Below, piece by piece: positions 54,772 through 63,163 of a DNA stretch of 64,000 nucleotides. The translations under genes and the position numbers were made by a program. Numbering within the stretch: position 1 is the first letter of the stretch; every line of letters starts with the position of its first letter. Source of the DNA: Flavobacterium celericrescens (lineage in GTDB: Bacteria; Bacteroidota; Bacteroidia; Flavobacteriales; Flavobacteriaceae); NCBI RefSeq assembly GCF_011392075.1, contig NZ_JAAJBV010000005.1, positions 1 to 64,000 of the forward strand, read 5' to 3'. The notes under the pieces were generated by a model. The model was not told the DNA's origin. It did no database searches and was given only the letters and a program-made list of their open reading frames with translations.

Positions 54772-56916
54772 TTAATTTTTCTTAAGTAACACTTTCTCTT
54801 GAGAAAATTGATATGCAGCATCTAAAAAGGCAATCATTTTTTTCCAATTCTTACTTGGTTCATAGGAATTAATATAATTCTTGGAAGAAGTAATGATTAG
54901 TTTGCTATCTTTTATTTCTGCTTTACTGATAAAACTTCCAGTTTCATTTTCAATTTTTATATTTAGTTTTTCTACGCCGCTGATTGAATATCCTGTAGGA
55001 ATGTCTAATATTATGCTATATTCAAATGAACGCGGAAACTGTGTGTAAATATTATTAGTTCTTTCATACTCTTTTTCTTCAATATCAACTTGTGAACTTA
55101 TAAATTTACCGATATCCAATATGTAATTATTCCCCGCTTTTTTAATAAAATTTGATGTGATTGAGAAATTTTCTGTTATTACTAATGGATCGTCAATGCC
55201 AAATCTTCCAGTTTTAGAAACTTTTAAGTTGTGTTTATCAACTTTAATGTCATATTCATCTTCTATCTCTTTCTTGAATTTATCTACTTGATTTTGTTTG
55301 TATTTTTCAATTAAAGCAGCATATTCTTTTTTATATTTTTCTTTATCTTTTTTATTTTTCACTAACTCTAAAACTGGACTAGTACCGTATTTTTCGTAAT
55401 CTTCAGTCACATAATCATAAAAGAAAATTTTGCTATTATGCTCATATTCTTTATTATGACCATAAAGTGAAGATGTTTTTGTTGCATTTGCAGTTAAAAA
55501 ATCTGAAGCTAAAGAAATAGTTGTTATTACTTTACTAACATTATCTTTGTATGAAAGACTTGGAAGTTTTATTTCTTCAATATCACTAACCTTTTTACTC
55601 TTAGAAACTTTTAAAGCATAGGCTTGAGTGTTTTCTAAAGAACTATCAAATTGATTTGGAATTGCAAATGGATCAAAAATTCCGAAATAGATAGGATTTT
55701 CTGTATTTACTTTTAATAATATTCTAATATTTTGTTGAATTAAAACATCACTTATAGGTCCATTTTCTCTTCCTGTTGCTACAATGATGTCAAATTCAAT
55801 ATTTTGTTTTTTTAGAAATTGCATGAAATAATTAATGAATTGTTCTTCCTTATTAAAAAATGTTGGATAATTACCATATAAGTAAAAAGGATTCATTATT
55901 TGAGCCTCGTTTATTACAAAAGCTTCTATATACCTTGTGTAAAACTGATGTCTCATGAAGTAATATACTTCTTTTACTTTTTCTTCTTTTGAGTTGAAAT
56001 TTTTTCCTTCAAGAAAATCATTTACATCTCTTAAATCAGCAGAAGGGAAAAATTTAGAATCATAGTAATTAAAAATATCTTCTTTAGTAACAGTTTTTTT
56101 TATAATGCTTTCTTTTTCAGGTAAAAAAGCTTCTGCTCTTTGTTCAAACTTACCTGATCGAGCAAAGAAAACTTGAAACTTATAACAAGGAAGTTCTACT
56201 AAAGGTAAAAACCATCTAGGGAAATCGTTTTTTGGAATATCGCTAGCTATAATCTCATATTTACGTTCGCCACTTTTTTCTAATGGGATTTGTTTTAATT
56301 CAGGACCATTGTTGTATGTATTGAAGTTTACAAAGAAATCATTCTCTGTTTGAAAAGTTAATTTGTAATTTAGTATAGGATAATTTTCTCCCAATGTTCT
56401 TTCAACTGGGTCAAATCCAAATTCAAACGTGGAACTAAAAGTTTCAGTACTATAATTATAAAAATCAATAATATCACCAATTTCTAAATTAGGCACAGCT
56501 ATTTTTTTTTCTTTATCTAATGTAACTGCTTCTTTTTCAGTGTTTATTATGATTTCATTCCCATTTGGTTTGATGATTTTTATTCCAATAACAGTTTTGA
56601 TTACTGCTCCATATCTAGGATTTGTTTTTTCAGAATAATTAAATTCAGAAAAGTTTGTTACTGCAGCTTGGTCATTTAGTTTTACTTTTTTTCTGTAAGC
56701 AGATCTAAATGTAACATTTTTGCCAAATTTATGAAAATCATAATCTTCATATTTATAAATTACTACTGCAGATTCGTTTTTATATTTTTCTGGAATTTCA
56801 TTTATAATTTTATAATTGTCATTTTTACCCCAAAAGAAATCTTTTATTTCATCTTTTGTTTGTGCTTGAGAAATACTAATCATTATAAAAGTTAGTAAAA
56901 ATAGTTTAAATTTCAT
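54772..56916 (-). CDS. DUF3857 protein with an inactive transglutaminase-like domain
   Basis: A 714-residue protein with a signal peptide (1-18, ISISQAQ). The N-terminal third fits DUF3857 (YRKKVKLNDQAAVTNFSEFNYSEKTNPRYGAVIKTVIGIKIIKPNGNEI) and a transglutaminase-like domain follows (about 290-430). Where active relatives have YGDCKxxA, this protein reads PTFFNKEEQFINYFMQFLKKQNIEF, with no Cys, and the His position is also lost (IRILLKVN); an Asp remains (FGIFDPFA). The C-terminal part is beta-rich and lysine-rich. It is 10 bp downstream of the intact paralogue, so both are probably one transcript, with a pseudoenzyme as partner. Confidence 0.85.
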   Translation of the reverse strand: MKFKLFLLTFIMISISQAQTKDEIKDFFWGKNDNYKIINEIPEKYKNESAVVIYKYEDYDFHKFGKNVTFRSAYRKKVKLNDQAAVTNFSEFNYSEKTNPRYGAVIKTVIGIKIIKPNGNEIIINTEKEAVTLDKEKKIAVPNLEIGDIIDFYNYSTETFSSTFEFGFDPVERTLGENYPILNYKLTFQTENDFFVNFNTYNNGPELKQIPLEKSGERKYEIIASDIPKNDFPRWFLPLVELPCYKFQVFFARSGKFEQRAEAFLPEKESIIKKTVTKEDIFNYYDSKFFPSADLRDVNDFLEGKNFNSKEEKVKEVYYFMRHQFYTRYIEAFVINEAQIMNPFYLYGNYPTFFNKEEQFINYFMQFLKKQNIEFDIIVATGRENGPISDVLIQQNIRILLKVNTENPIYFGIFDPFAIPNQFDSSLENTQAYALKVSKSKKVSDIEEIKLPSLSYKDNVSKVITTISLASDFLTANATKTSSLYGHNKEYEHNSKIFFYDYVTEDYEKYGTSPVLELVKNKKDKEKYKKEYAALIEKYKQNQVDKFKKEIEDEYDIKVDKHNLKVSKTGRFGIDDPLVITENFSITSNFIKKAGNNYILDIGKFISSQVDIEEKEYERTNNIYTQFPRSFEYSIILDIPTGYSISGVEKLNIKIENETGSFISKAEIKDSKLIITSSKNYINSYEPSKNWKKMIAFLDAAYQFSQEKVLLKKN

Positions 56917-56926
56917 TTTTAGAATT

Positions 56927-58834
56927 TTATTTGGTTAAAACAACTTGTTCAGAATAATTTTTTTGAATGGCTTCATAATGGTTTTTCCAGTCATTAAATT
57001 TTGATGATTTGATGATTCCATTTTTAAATAGGAACTGTTTGGTATATATTAAAGTATTGTCTTTAATTTCATATTTCATAGTAATTGTGTAATCGTCAGT
57101 TTCAATTGAAATATTTTCAGGCACTTTAGTTACTTTATACCCTTCAGGAATTTGCAAATTAATTGTAATGTCATCAAAAGATTTATAATCTAAAACGAAA
57201 TCAGTTTTACGTTCTTTAAAATCAAAAGAGTTATATTCTTTGTCATAATTCAAATCAATATAAATTTCATTATCGAATGAAGAAATATGGTTAGCGATTG
57301 ATACGTCATATTCCAATGTGAGTTTCTGATCTCTATTTAATAAATCGGATGTTTTAATATTGCTAACTGAACAGTTTTTATCTTTTGAATTTAAATACCA
57401 TCTTAAAGCATCTTCTTTTTTATCGTTTTTAATGGTGTTATAACTGTATAAAAATGAAGCTTTACTTTCGCCTAAAAATTCTTTTTTTATTTTTCCTTTT
57501 AATGTTACATTTTCAATAGTATAATTTAAGATACTTTTTTCTGTATTAGAAATTGCATTTTGTATAGGTATCTTGTCTAAAATAAATTTATCCCCATCTT
57601 CAATCATTACTTCTTTGCCTTGAATTCTTTGGGCATATTCACCTAAGGAATTGTATTTTTCAGTTCCATCCAAGAAATATCTTTTACCATTCTTAAAGAT
57701 AGCGCAAATCATATGATTATCGACAGAAAGTGATGGAGTACTGTAGTCATAAACAATATGGTTGGTTCCAATCCAACATAATCTTGCGTCAAAACCAGCT
57801 TCTTTGAGCATTTGTTTTGTTAAGTTAGCCATTCCTTTACAATCACCATATCTTTTTTGAAAAACGTTTTGAGAATCATCGGGTTTAAATCCAGCAATTC
57901 CATCTTCAAAAGCTATGTATCTAATATTATCTTGAACCCAATAATAGATATTTTTTATTTTTTCATCTTCAGTTTTCGCATTTGCAATTAATTCTTTCAC
58001 TTTAGCTGCAAATACGTTTTTATCATCTTTCATAGAGTCAATTAATGACTTGTACCATTTGTATAAGTCTGCTGGTGAACTAAATAATGATTTTTTCTCA
58101 TTTTTTATGCTAAATGATTTAGCTATAAATAATATATGTGGATATAAAAAACTTGGACCTGGACTGTATTTTTCTTTAGGATTTCCATTTACATTTTCTA
58201 TTGTATAGGTATATATAGTGTTTTCTGTGTTTTTTGTAACTACTTTTTTGATTGAAAATCCTTCAAAATTAAATTCTTTAATTTCAATATCTAACCATTT
58301 CGGAATTTCAATAATGACTTTTTTTTCAATAATTGGATATTCGTCACTAAAATATACGCTTGTAAAATATTTACTATCTTTAATTTTCTTTTCCATTTGG
58401 TAACTGTAAGTATAACCTTGAACAGGAAAATCAACTTGCATAAATTTTACCCTCGCATCATTATAAAACAAATCATTGCTTTTGTAAAATTCATCAGCAA
58501 CATAAAAATTTGCCTGTTTGTTACTTTTATATTTTAAAGAAAAATTTTCTATAACAGATTGACTATCATAAAATTCATATTTTTGAATATCAGCCCGATG
58601 ATTAATATTCATTAAGTGTTCTTTTACATCATAATTAACTTCAACGAGATCGTTAGTTTTATTAATGTTAAAAGTTACCTTTTCTGTACTACTAAGAATT
58701 GCAATATCAAATTTGTCATACTTTTCTCGTATTGATTTTGCTGTTTTGATTTCTTCAGGCGATGGGTCTGCATTTTTTTGAGCGAATGATGAGATGCAAA
58801 AAAACAATGAGAATAAAAAGGGAAAAATTTTCAT
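56927..58834 (-). CDS. DUF3857 protein with intact transglutaminase-like domain
   Basis: A 635-residue exported protein with a signal peptide (1-18, ISSFAQ). DUF3857 covers about 50-215. The transglutaminase-like domain (about 260-400) has IYYWVQDNIRYIAFEDGIAGFKPDD, the Cys332 of RYGDCKGMANLTKQMLKEAGFDARLCWIGTN, His374 in SVDNHMICAIF and Asp389 in YFLDGTEKY, a complete catalytic triad. The C-terminal region (about 430-635) is a DUF3858-like beta domain. Such enzymes may act as proteases or crosslinkers in the periplasm; the substrate is unknown. It is the upstream partner of the 54.8-kb pseudoenzyme. Confidence 0.9.
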   Translation of the reverse strand: MKIFPFLFSLFFCISSFAQKNADPSPEEIKTAKSIREKYDKFDIAILSSTEKVTFNINKTNDLVEVNYDVKEHLMNINHRADIQKYEFYDSQSVIENFSLKYKSNKQANFYVADEFYKSNDLFYNDARVKFMQVDFPVQGYTYSYQMEKKIKDSKYFTSVYFSDEYPIIEKKVIIEIPKWLDIEIKEFNFEGFSIKKVVTKNTENTIYTYTIENVNGNPKEKYSPGPSFLYPHILFIAKSFSIKNEKKSLFSSPADLYKWYKSLIDSMKDDKNVFAAKVKELIANAKTEDEKIKNIYYWVQDNIRYIAFEDGIAGFKPDDSQNVFQKRYGDCKGMANLTKQMLKEAGFDARLCWIGTNHIVYDYSTPSLSVDNHMICAIFKNGKRYFLDGTEKYNSLGEYAQRIQGKEVMIEDGDKFILDKIPIQNAISNTEKSILNYTIENVTLKGKIKKEFLGESKASFLYSYNTIKNDKKEDALRWYLNSKDKNCSVSNIKTSDLLNRDQKLTLEYDVSIANHISSFDNEIYIDLNYDKEYNSFDFKERKTDFVLDYKSFDDITINLQIPEGYKVTKVPENISIETDDYTITMKYEIKDNTLIYTKQFLFKNGIIKSSKFNDWKNHYEAIQKNYSEQVVLTK

Positions 58835-58880
58835 GTTAAAATAATTTGCAATAATATAAAAAAATAGTTTACATATTAAA

Positions 58881-58920
58881 ATAAAAAAACCATCTTTTCA
58901 TAAAAGATGGTTTTTTTATT
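58881..58920 (-). terminator. Intrinsic terminator of the VCBS/ASPIC gene
   Basis: AACCATCTTTT-CAT-AAAAGATGGTT, an 11-bp stem with A-tract and T-tract. It lies between the VCBS gene and the transglutaminase gene and should stop transcription from the former. Confidence 0.9.
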
Positions 58921-58934
58921 GGAGCAATTAAAAC

Positions 58935-60986
58935 TTAATTTTTCTTTATAAAACTCTCTGAATATTTTTTACCATCTTCTGTCTCTATTGTTAAGATATA
59001 TAATCCTTCAGCTAAGTCAGCGATACTAAAACTATTGTTATTTAGAGAAACAGTTTTAATTACTTTTCCTAAAGTTGAAATAATGCTTACTTTTTTAACC
59101 ATTAAACTTTCGATGTTAGAAATAGATAACATATCAGCTGCTGGATTTGGATATAAAATGATAGATGCATCACCGTTGTCTACTAGACTCAATGGACTAG
59201 AACCTTCAATAACTGTTAATGATTGATTTGCGCTAGGATTATTGATTACATCCACAGTTCCAGATGGCCAAATAATAACTACTTGTGTTATGCTTGTTGC
59301 TGTTCCAATTCCAAAATGTGCATTAAGAGAACTCATATACTTGAATCCTTCACCACTTCTGATATCTCTAATTTGTTTTCCCCAAGGACCATAAATTTCT
59401 ACTCTAGCTCCAATTCCGTTGCTATTGCTTTGAATCCCTTTTAATAAAACTTTAATCCAATTGTTTGCATTTGGAATAGCGTAACGAATTGTACTACCAT
59501 TTAGGATATCTAAGAAACCATCATTGTTTAAATCTCCAATTGCACCTACACTAATTCCGCTATAGCTAACAGGTAAAAATGTGCTATTCCCTTGGTTAAA
59601 CATAATTTTGTTTCCACCAGCTAGTACATCTACATAACCATCGTTGTCAAAATCATAAGCTACATTATCAATATTAGTTGATGTGTTTGTATCCCAACCT
59701 GAACCTGCAGTAATGTTTGTAAATGCTTCTTCTGTGCTATTTGTGGTATCTAGATTGTTTCTAAAATATTTATGTAAGCCAGCACTAGCTGTAATAATAA
59801 TATCCATATCACCATCATTGTCAAAATCTGCAATTGCTGAAGACCAAGTTTGAATAGGAGTTACATTAATTTGCGCTATAGCTGAGATATCTGTGTAAAC
59901 GCCAGCCCCATCATTTCTGTGAAGTTCGCAAGGAGGTCCAGAACATTTTGAAACAAAAACATCAGAATCACCATCATTGTCAAAATCTGTGAATAAAGTT
60001 GCATAATTACCACCAATTGTACCAAAGGTCATAGCGCCTGGAGTTACAGTCGATTGGTAAAAAGTTAAATTATTCGCACCATCATTTAAGTAATAACAAT
60101 TTGGAGCAATATCATGACATGAAAAAACATCTAGATTTCCATCGTTATTAAGATCTGCAAAATTAGTTCTTTGGCAGAAAATATATTGTCCAGGTGTAAA
60201 ATTTGAATAAGCAGTTCCAGTACTATTTGATCTCCAAACCGAAAGACCGCTTCCATTTCCTAAAACTAAATCATTAAAACCATCTTTATTAGTATCGCCT
60301 GCAGCCATACTCCAAGTAGGCATCATACTTGTACCAGTAATTGGAAAATCTGAAACAGAAAATGTTCCTGGTGTTGTTCCTTGATAGTGAATTCTTAAGT
60401 TGTTTGCACTAACTCCAGCAATATCATCTTTACCATCACCGTTCATGTCTGCCACACAAATATTATATGTACTATTAACAGTACTAACTGTTTGTGTAGT
60501 GTAAGTAATAGGAGTAGGTGGTGGAATAACAATAGGTGCTTCAATTAACTGAAAAGTAAATCCACTAGATGTCCATTTATTATCCCAAGCAATGATATAA
60601 GTTGTATTTGCAGTAACATTAAAGGTTGCAACAGATGAATAGTTTGCTCCCGTGTCGTCGTCACCTGAATAACAAGTTAAACTAGCACATGTTCCAGTAT
60701 ATACGTGAAAACGAGTGTCAACTTTTGGGGTGTTCTGAACAATGTCTGTAGTTATAGTAACTGTGTAATTGCTTGATGGGGTATAAGCATACCATTCTCC
60801 TGCTGGAGTGCCATTTGTAATAGCTCCATTATCAGCACATATTGGTGATGGAACTTGTGTTCCATTTACTGCAGATACGATATATAGTCCAGCAGTCGTT
60901 ATTGGTGATGCAGAAGCACAAGTGTCTTGAGCTTTTGCAAAATGCCCTATCAATGAGAGGGCAATAATTAATGTAATTTTTTTCAT
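58935..60986 (-). CDS. T9SS-secreted VCBS/FG-GAP repeat protein with ASPIC/UnbV domain
   Basis: A 683-residue protein with a signal peptide (1-19, GHFAKAQ). Residues ~20-155 are a beta-sandwich with Cys-rich start (DTCASASPI ... TGTCASLTCYSGDDDTGANYSS). Residues ~165-500 are FG-GAP/VCBS repeats with calcium loops (DMNGDGKDDIAG, DTNKDGFNDLVL, DLNNDGNLDVFS, DFDNDGDSDVFV, DFDNDGDMDIII, DFDNDGYVDVLA, DLNNDGFLDIL), a seven-bladed propeller. An ASPIC/UnbV domain follows (about 520-590), then a T9SS type A sorting domain (LYPNPAADMLSI ... YILTIETEDGKKYSESFIKKN). It is probably a surface or secreted binding protein; the diheme cytochrome gene is 27 bp upstream. Confidence 0.92.
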   Translation of the reverse strand: MKKITLIIALSLIGHFAKAQDTCASASPITTAGLYIVSAVNGTQVPSPICADNGAITNGTPAGEWYAYTPSSNYTVTITTDIVQNTPKVDTRFHVYTGTCASLTCYSGDDDTGANYSSVATFNVTANTTYIIAWDNKWTSSGFTFQLIEAPIVIPPPTPITYTTQTVSTVNSTYNICVADMNGDGKDDIAGVSANNLRIHYQGTTPGTFSVSDFPITGTSMMPTWSMAAGDTNKDGFNDLVLGNGSGLSVWRSNSTGTAYSNFTPGQYIFCQRTNFADLNNDGNLDVFSCHDIAPNCYYLNDGANNLTFYQSTVTPGAMTFGTIGGNYATLFTDFDNDGDSDVFVSKCSGPPCELHRNDGAGVYTDISAIAQINVTPIQTWSSAIADFDNDGDMDIIITASAGLHKYFRNNLDTTNSTEEAFTNITAGSGWDTNTSTNIDNVAYDFDNDGYVDVLAGGNKIMFNQGNSTFLPVSYSGISVGAIGDLNNDGFLDILNGSTIRYAIPNANNWIKVLLKGIQSNSNGIGARVEIYGPWGKQIRDIRSGEGFKYMSSLNAHFGIGTATSITQVVIIWPSGTVDVINNPSANQSLTVIEGSSPLSLVDNGDASIILYPNPAADMLSISNIESLMVKKVSIISTLGKVIKTVSLNNNSFSIADLAEGLYILTIETEDGKKYSESFIKKN

Positions 60987-61013
60987 GGGTTAGTTTATTT
61001 AGTAGTTAGTTTT

Positions 61014-62147
61014 TTACTGGCAAGGTTGAAGTGAATTTATCCATTGTTCAATTAAAGCCACACCTTCGGTATGAATTACGGTTCTACCATGTAATGGCAT
61101 ACGATAATTTTCATTTGTTGTGTTTAGTCTATAATATAACATTGAACGATTAATATTTCCAGGAGATACAATTTTGCTCAAGGCAGGAGGAAAATCTTGC
61201 ATATCTTGTGTGCTTACACAAACACCCATGTTTGCTAAACCATTTACTAAATCACCAGTTTCAGCAAACGCAAATCGCATTGGTCTATAGTCGCAATGTC
61301 TGTTATCTTGATGACAATGAGCACAATTGATGTCTAAATAAGATCTAACTCTGCTTTCTAGAGGTTTTGAGGTGTCTGTATAATCGATTGTGGTATTATT
61401 AGCAGAAGGTAAACTGAAATTATTTTGTAGATAACCAACTTCAATCCATTTTGTCAATTGGTTTTTAGTTTCAGTACCATAATTATAATCAAAATTTATA
61501 TTTTGTGGTTTTATTCCGATTGGAATATTAACATCAACAGCTACACTGTTTATTGTTTGTCTTGCTTTATGGCATGTAATACATTGTACTTCGTTTGGGA
61601 TTCTATAATTTGGAACGCTATGTAAAATATCATTTTCGTCTTTATAATCAATACTAACATTACTTCCGTCCATATCTAGATAGGCTTCTGTTTGTTCTGT
61701 ATTCCAAACATAATCGGCAAATATCCAACCGCTAGATTTTCTAATCATTATTCTAGTTTCAATTATTTTGGTCGTATTTGACGGTTGAACTTTATCGTAA
61801 TAAAAAGTTTTTATTATCGCAGCGCCTACAGGAAGTTCTAAAATTTGTCCATCTCCATTGTATGTTGCTTTTACTCCTTTTGGCATCCAAACAAATCGTT
61901 TTTTGTGTGCATAATCAGTAAATAATGGAGATGCTGGTTCGTATGGTAATACGTCCAATGATGGGATTTGATTTTTCATTTCTCCATCAAAAAAATGATA
62001 ATCAGAAAGTTTTTCGTACGGAACAGAGGTTAAGTCAACTACTACTGGAGATACAGGTGTATATTCATCATCATTGTCATTTGTACAGGCAACAATAATT
62101 AAAAGAAAAATACCAATAATTGAAAATAAAGCGTATTTTTTTGTCAT
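61014..62147 (-). CDS. Lipoprotein diheme cytochrome (SO2930-like)
   Basis: A protein of 377 residues from the ATG at 62147, which opens a lipoprotein signal (YALFSIIGIFLLIIVAC). Two haem c motifs are seen: VQCITCHKARQTI (about residue 190) and INCAHCHQDNRHC (about residue 273). The sequence between the N-terminal YEKLSDYHFFDGEMKNQIPSLDVLPYEPASPLFTDYAHKKRFVWMP and the first haem motif resembles the family of SO2930-type diheme cytochromes. The C terminus YRMPLHGRTVIHTEGVALIEQWINSLQPC is a haem-domain close. The frame could extend 11 codons to a TTG at 62180, but that places a polar stretch before the signal. It is 27 bp upstream of the VCBS gene and probably co-transcribed with it. Confidence 0.88.
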   Translation of the reverse strand: MTKKYALFSIIGIFLLIIVACTNDNDDEYTPVSPVVVDLTSVPYEKLSDYHFFDGEMKNQIPSLDVLPYEPASPLFTDYAHKKRFVWMPKGVKATYNGDGQILELPVGAAIIKTFYYDKVQPSNTTKIIETRIMIRKSSGWIFADYVWNTEQTEAYLDMDGSNVSIDYKDENDILHSVPNYRIPNEVQCITCHKARQTINSVAVDVNIPIGIKPQNINFDYNYGTETKNQLTKWIEVGYLQNNFSLPSANNTTIDYTDTSKPLESRVRSYLDINCAHCHQDNRHCDYRPMRFAFAETGDLVNGLANMGVCVSTQDMQDFPPALSKIVSPGNINRSMLYYRLNTTNENYRMPLHGRTVIHTEGVALIEQWINSLQPCQ

Positions 62148-62224
62148 ATAGTTAGAGATTTGTTGTTTTTGTTCTAACAAATATAACTTTTTTTTTAAAA
62201 TAGCAATATTTTTTCGAAGTTTAC

Positions 62225-62782
62225 TTATTCATTTTTGAAGTTTTCTGAAATTTCGATGTTGAAATTTTCTAAATTTTTCAATGCTTCATCAGATTTATAA
62301 TCAAAAGTCATTTCCAATTCTTTGTGCTTCTTTTTGTTTTCGATACGATTAATACTATCATAAAAACGACGAACTTCTTCCATATTGGATAAAATTAATT
62401 TAGGAACTTTTACATTGTTACCCATTTCGTCTTTGGCAACCATTGTAAAATAACTCGAATTGCAATGTTTTTTGACACCAGTCTGAATGTGTTCTGAAAT
62501 TACTCGAATTCCAACAACCATTGAAGTTCTTCCAACATAATTTACTGAGGCTTTCAAAGTTACTAATTCGCCAATTTCCACTGGATTTAAGAAATCAACC
62601 GTGTCAACGGAAGCTGTTACGCAATAGCAACCTGAATATTTTGATGCACAGGCAAAAGCTATTTGATCCATTAATTTAAGTAAATAACCACCATGAATTT
62701 TCCCGCTAAAATTTGAGTGAGAAGGCAACATAAGTTCTGAAAGAGTTATTTTTGAAGCAGCTACAGTGTTTGCAGTATTCAT
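62225..62782 (-). CDS. Acyl-CoA thioesterase, hotdog fold
   Basis: A 185-residue cytosolic enzyme of the YciA/BFIT-like acyl-CoA thioesterase group. The hotdog domain (about 10-130) has LMLPSHSNFSGKIHGGYLLKLMDQIAFACASKYSGCYCVTASVDTVDFLNPVEIGELV, with the catalytic acidic residue (Asp of LMDQIA), and VGRTSMVVGIRVISEHIQTG. The C-terminal ~45 residues are a charged extension (FYDSINRIENKKKHKELEM). It hydrolyses acyl-CoA; chain-length preference is unknown. It directly follows the 62.8-kb gene with no gap. Confidence 0.92.
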   Translation of the reverse strand: MNTANTVAASKITLSELMLPSHSNFSGKIHGGYLLKLMDQIAFACASKYSGCYCVTASVDTVDFLNPVEIGELVTLKASVNYVGRTSMVVGIRVISEHIQTGVKKHCNSSYFTMVAKDEMGNNVKVPKLILSNMEEVRRFYDSINRIENKKKHKELEMTFDYKSDEALKNLENFNIEISENFKNE

Positions 62783-63160
62783 TTATTTATTATTAAAGTA
62801 TGGTGATTGTTCTGGCGTTACTTTTACTATAAAATAATGTGTGTCACCCCACCAAGGTAGTGTTTTGATACGTTCTTTGTATTCTAATTTTACATATTGA
62901 CCTTGGTATTTTTTTAAATCTTCAATGACTTTTTCTTCATTATCTTGAACAGAAAATGGAAAAAATCGTGTAGCGCCAAAACCTTCATTTAGTTCGCCTT
63001 CCCATGTTTTGAAGATAATTCCTTTGTTGCTGAATTTTGACAAAACTCCGCTTCTAACGCCGTCACTTATAGTGAAATTGTAAATAAATAGCGTATAACT
63101 CACTAAACCAATAGTAATTGCTAATAAAAAATAAATTAAAATTTTTCTTGCTGTGTTCAT
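62783..63160 (-). CDS. Small membrane protein conserved in flavobacteria
   Basis: A 125-residue protein with one N-terminal membrane helix (about 8-27, IYFLLAITIGLVSYTLFIYN) and a soluble domain: SDGVRSGVLSKFSNKGIIFKTWEGELNEGFG, FFPFSVQDNEEKVIEDLKKYQGQYVKLEYKER and a conserved LPWWGDTHYFI. I recall relatives being labelled 6-phosphogluconate dehydrogenase in databases; nothing in the sequence supports that (no Rossmann motif, far too short), so the label is probably an annotation error. It lies between rmuC (3 bp) and the thioesterase (0 bp), so the three are an operon. Confidence 0.8.
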   Translation of the reverse strand: MNTARKILIYFLLAITIGLVSYTLFIYNFTISDGVRSGVLSKFSNKGIIFKTWEGELNEGFGATRFFPFSVQDNEEKVIEDLKKYQGQYVKLEYKERIKTLPWWGDTHYFIVKVTPEQSPYFNNK

Positions 63161-63163
63161 CTG

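Noticed and set aside
62148-62180. Upstream TTG start of the diheme cytochrome gene
   Set aside because: It would place 11 polar residues ahead of a normal lipoprotein signal.
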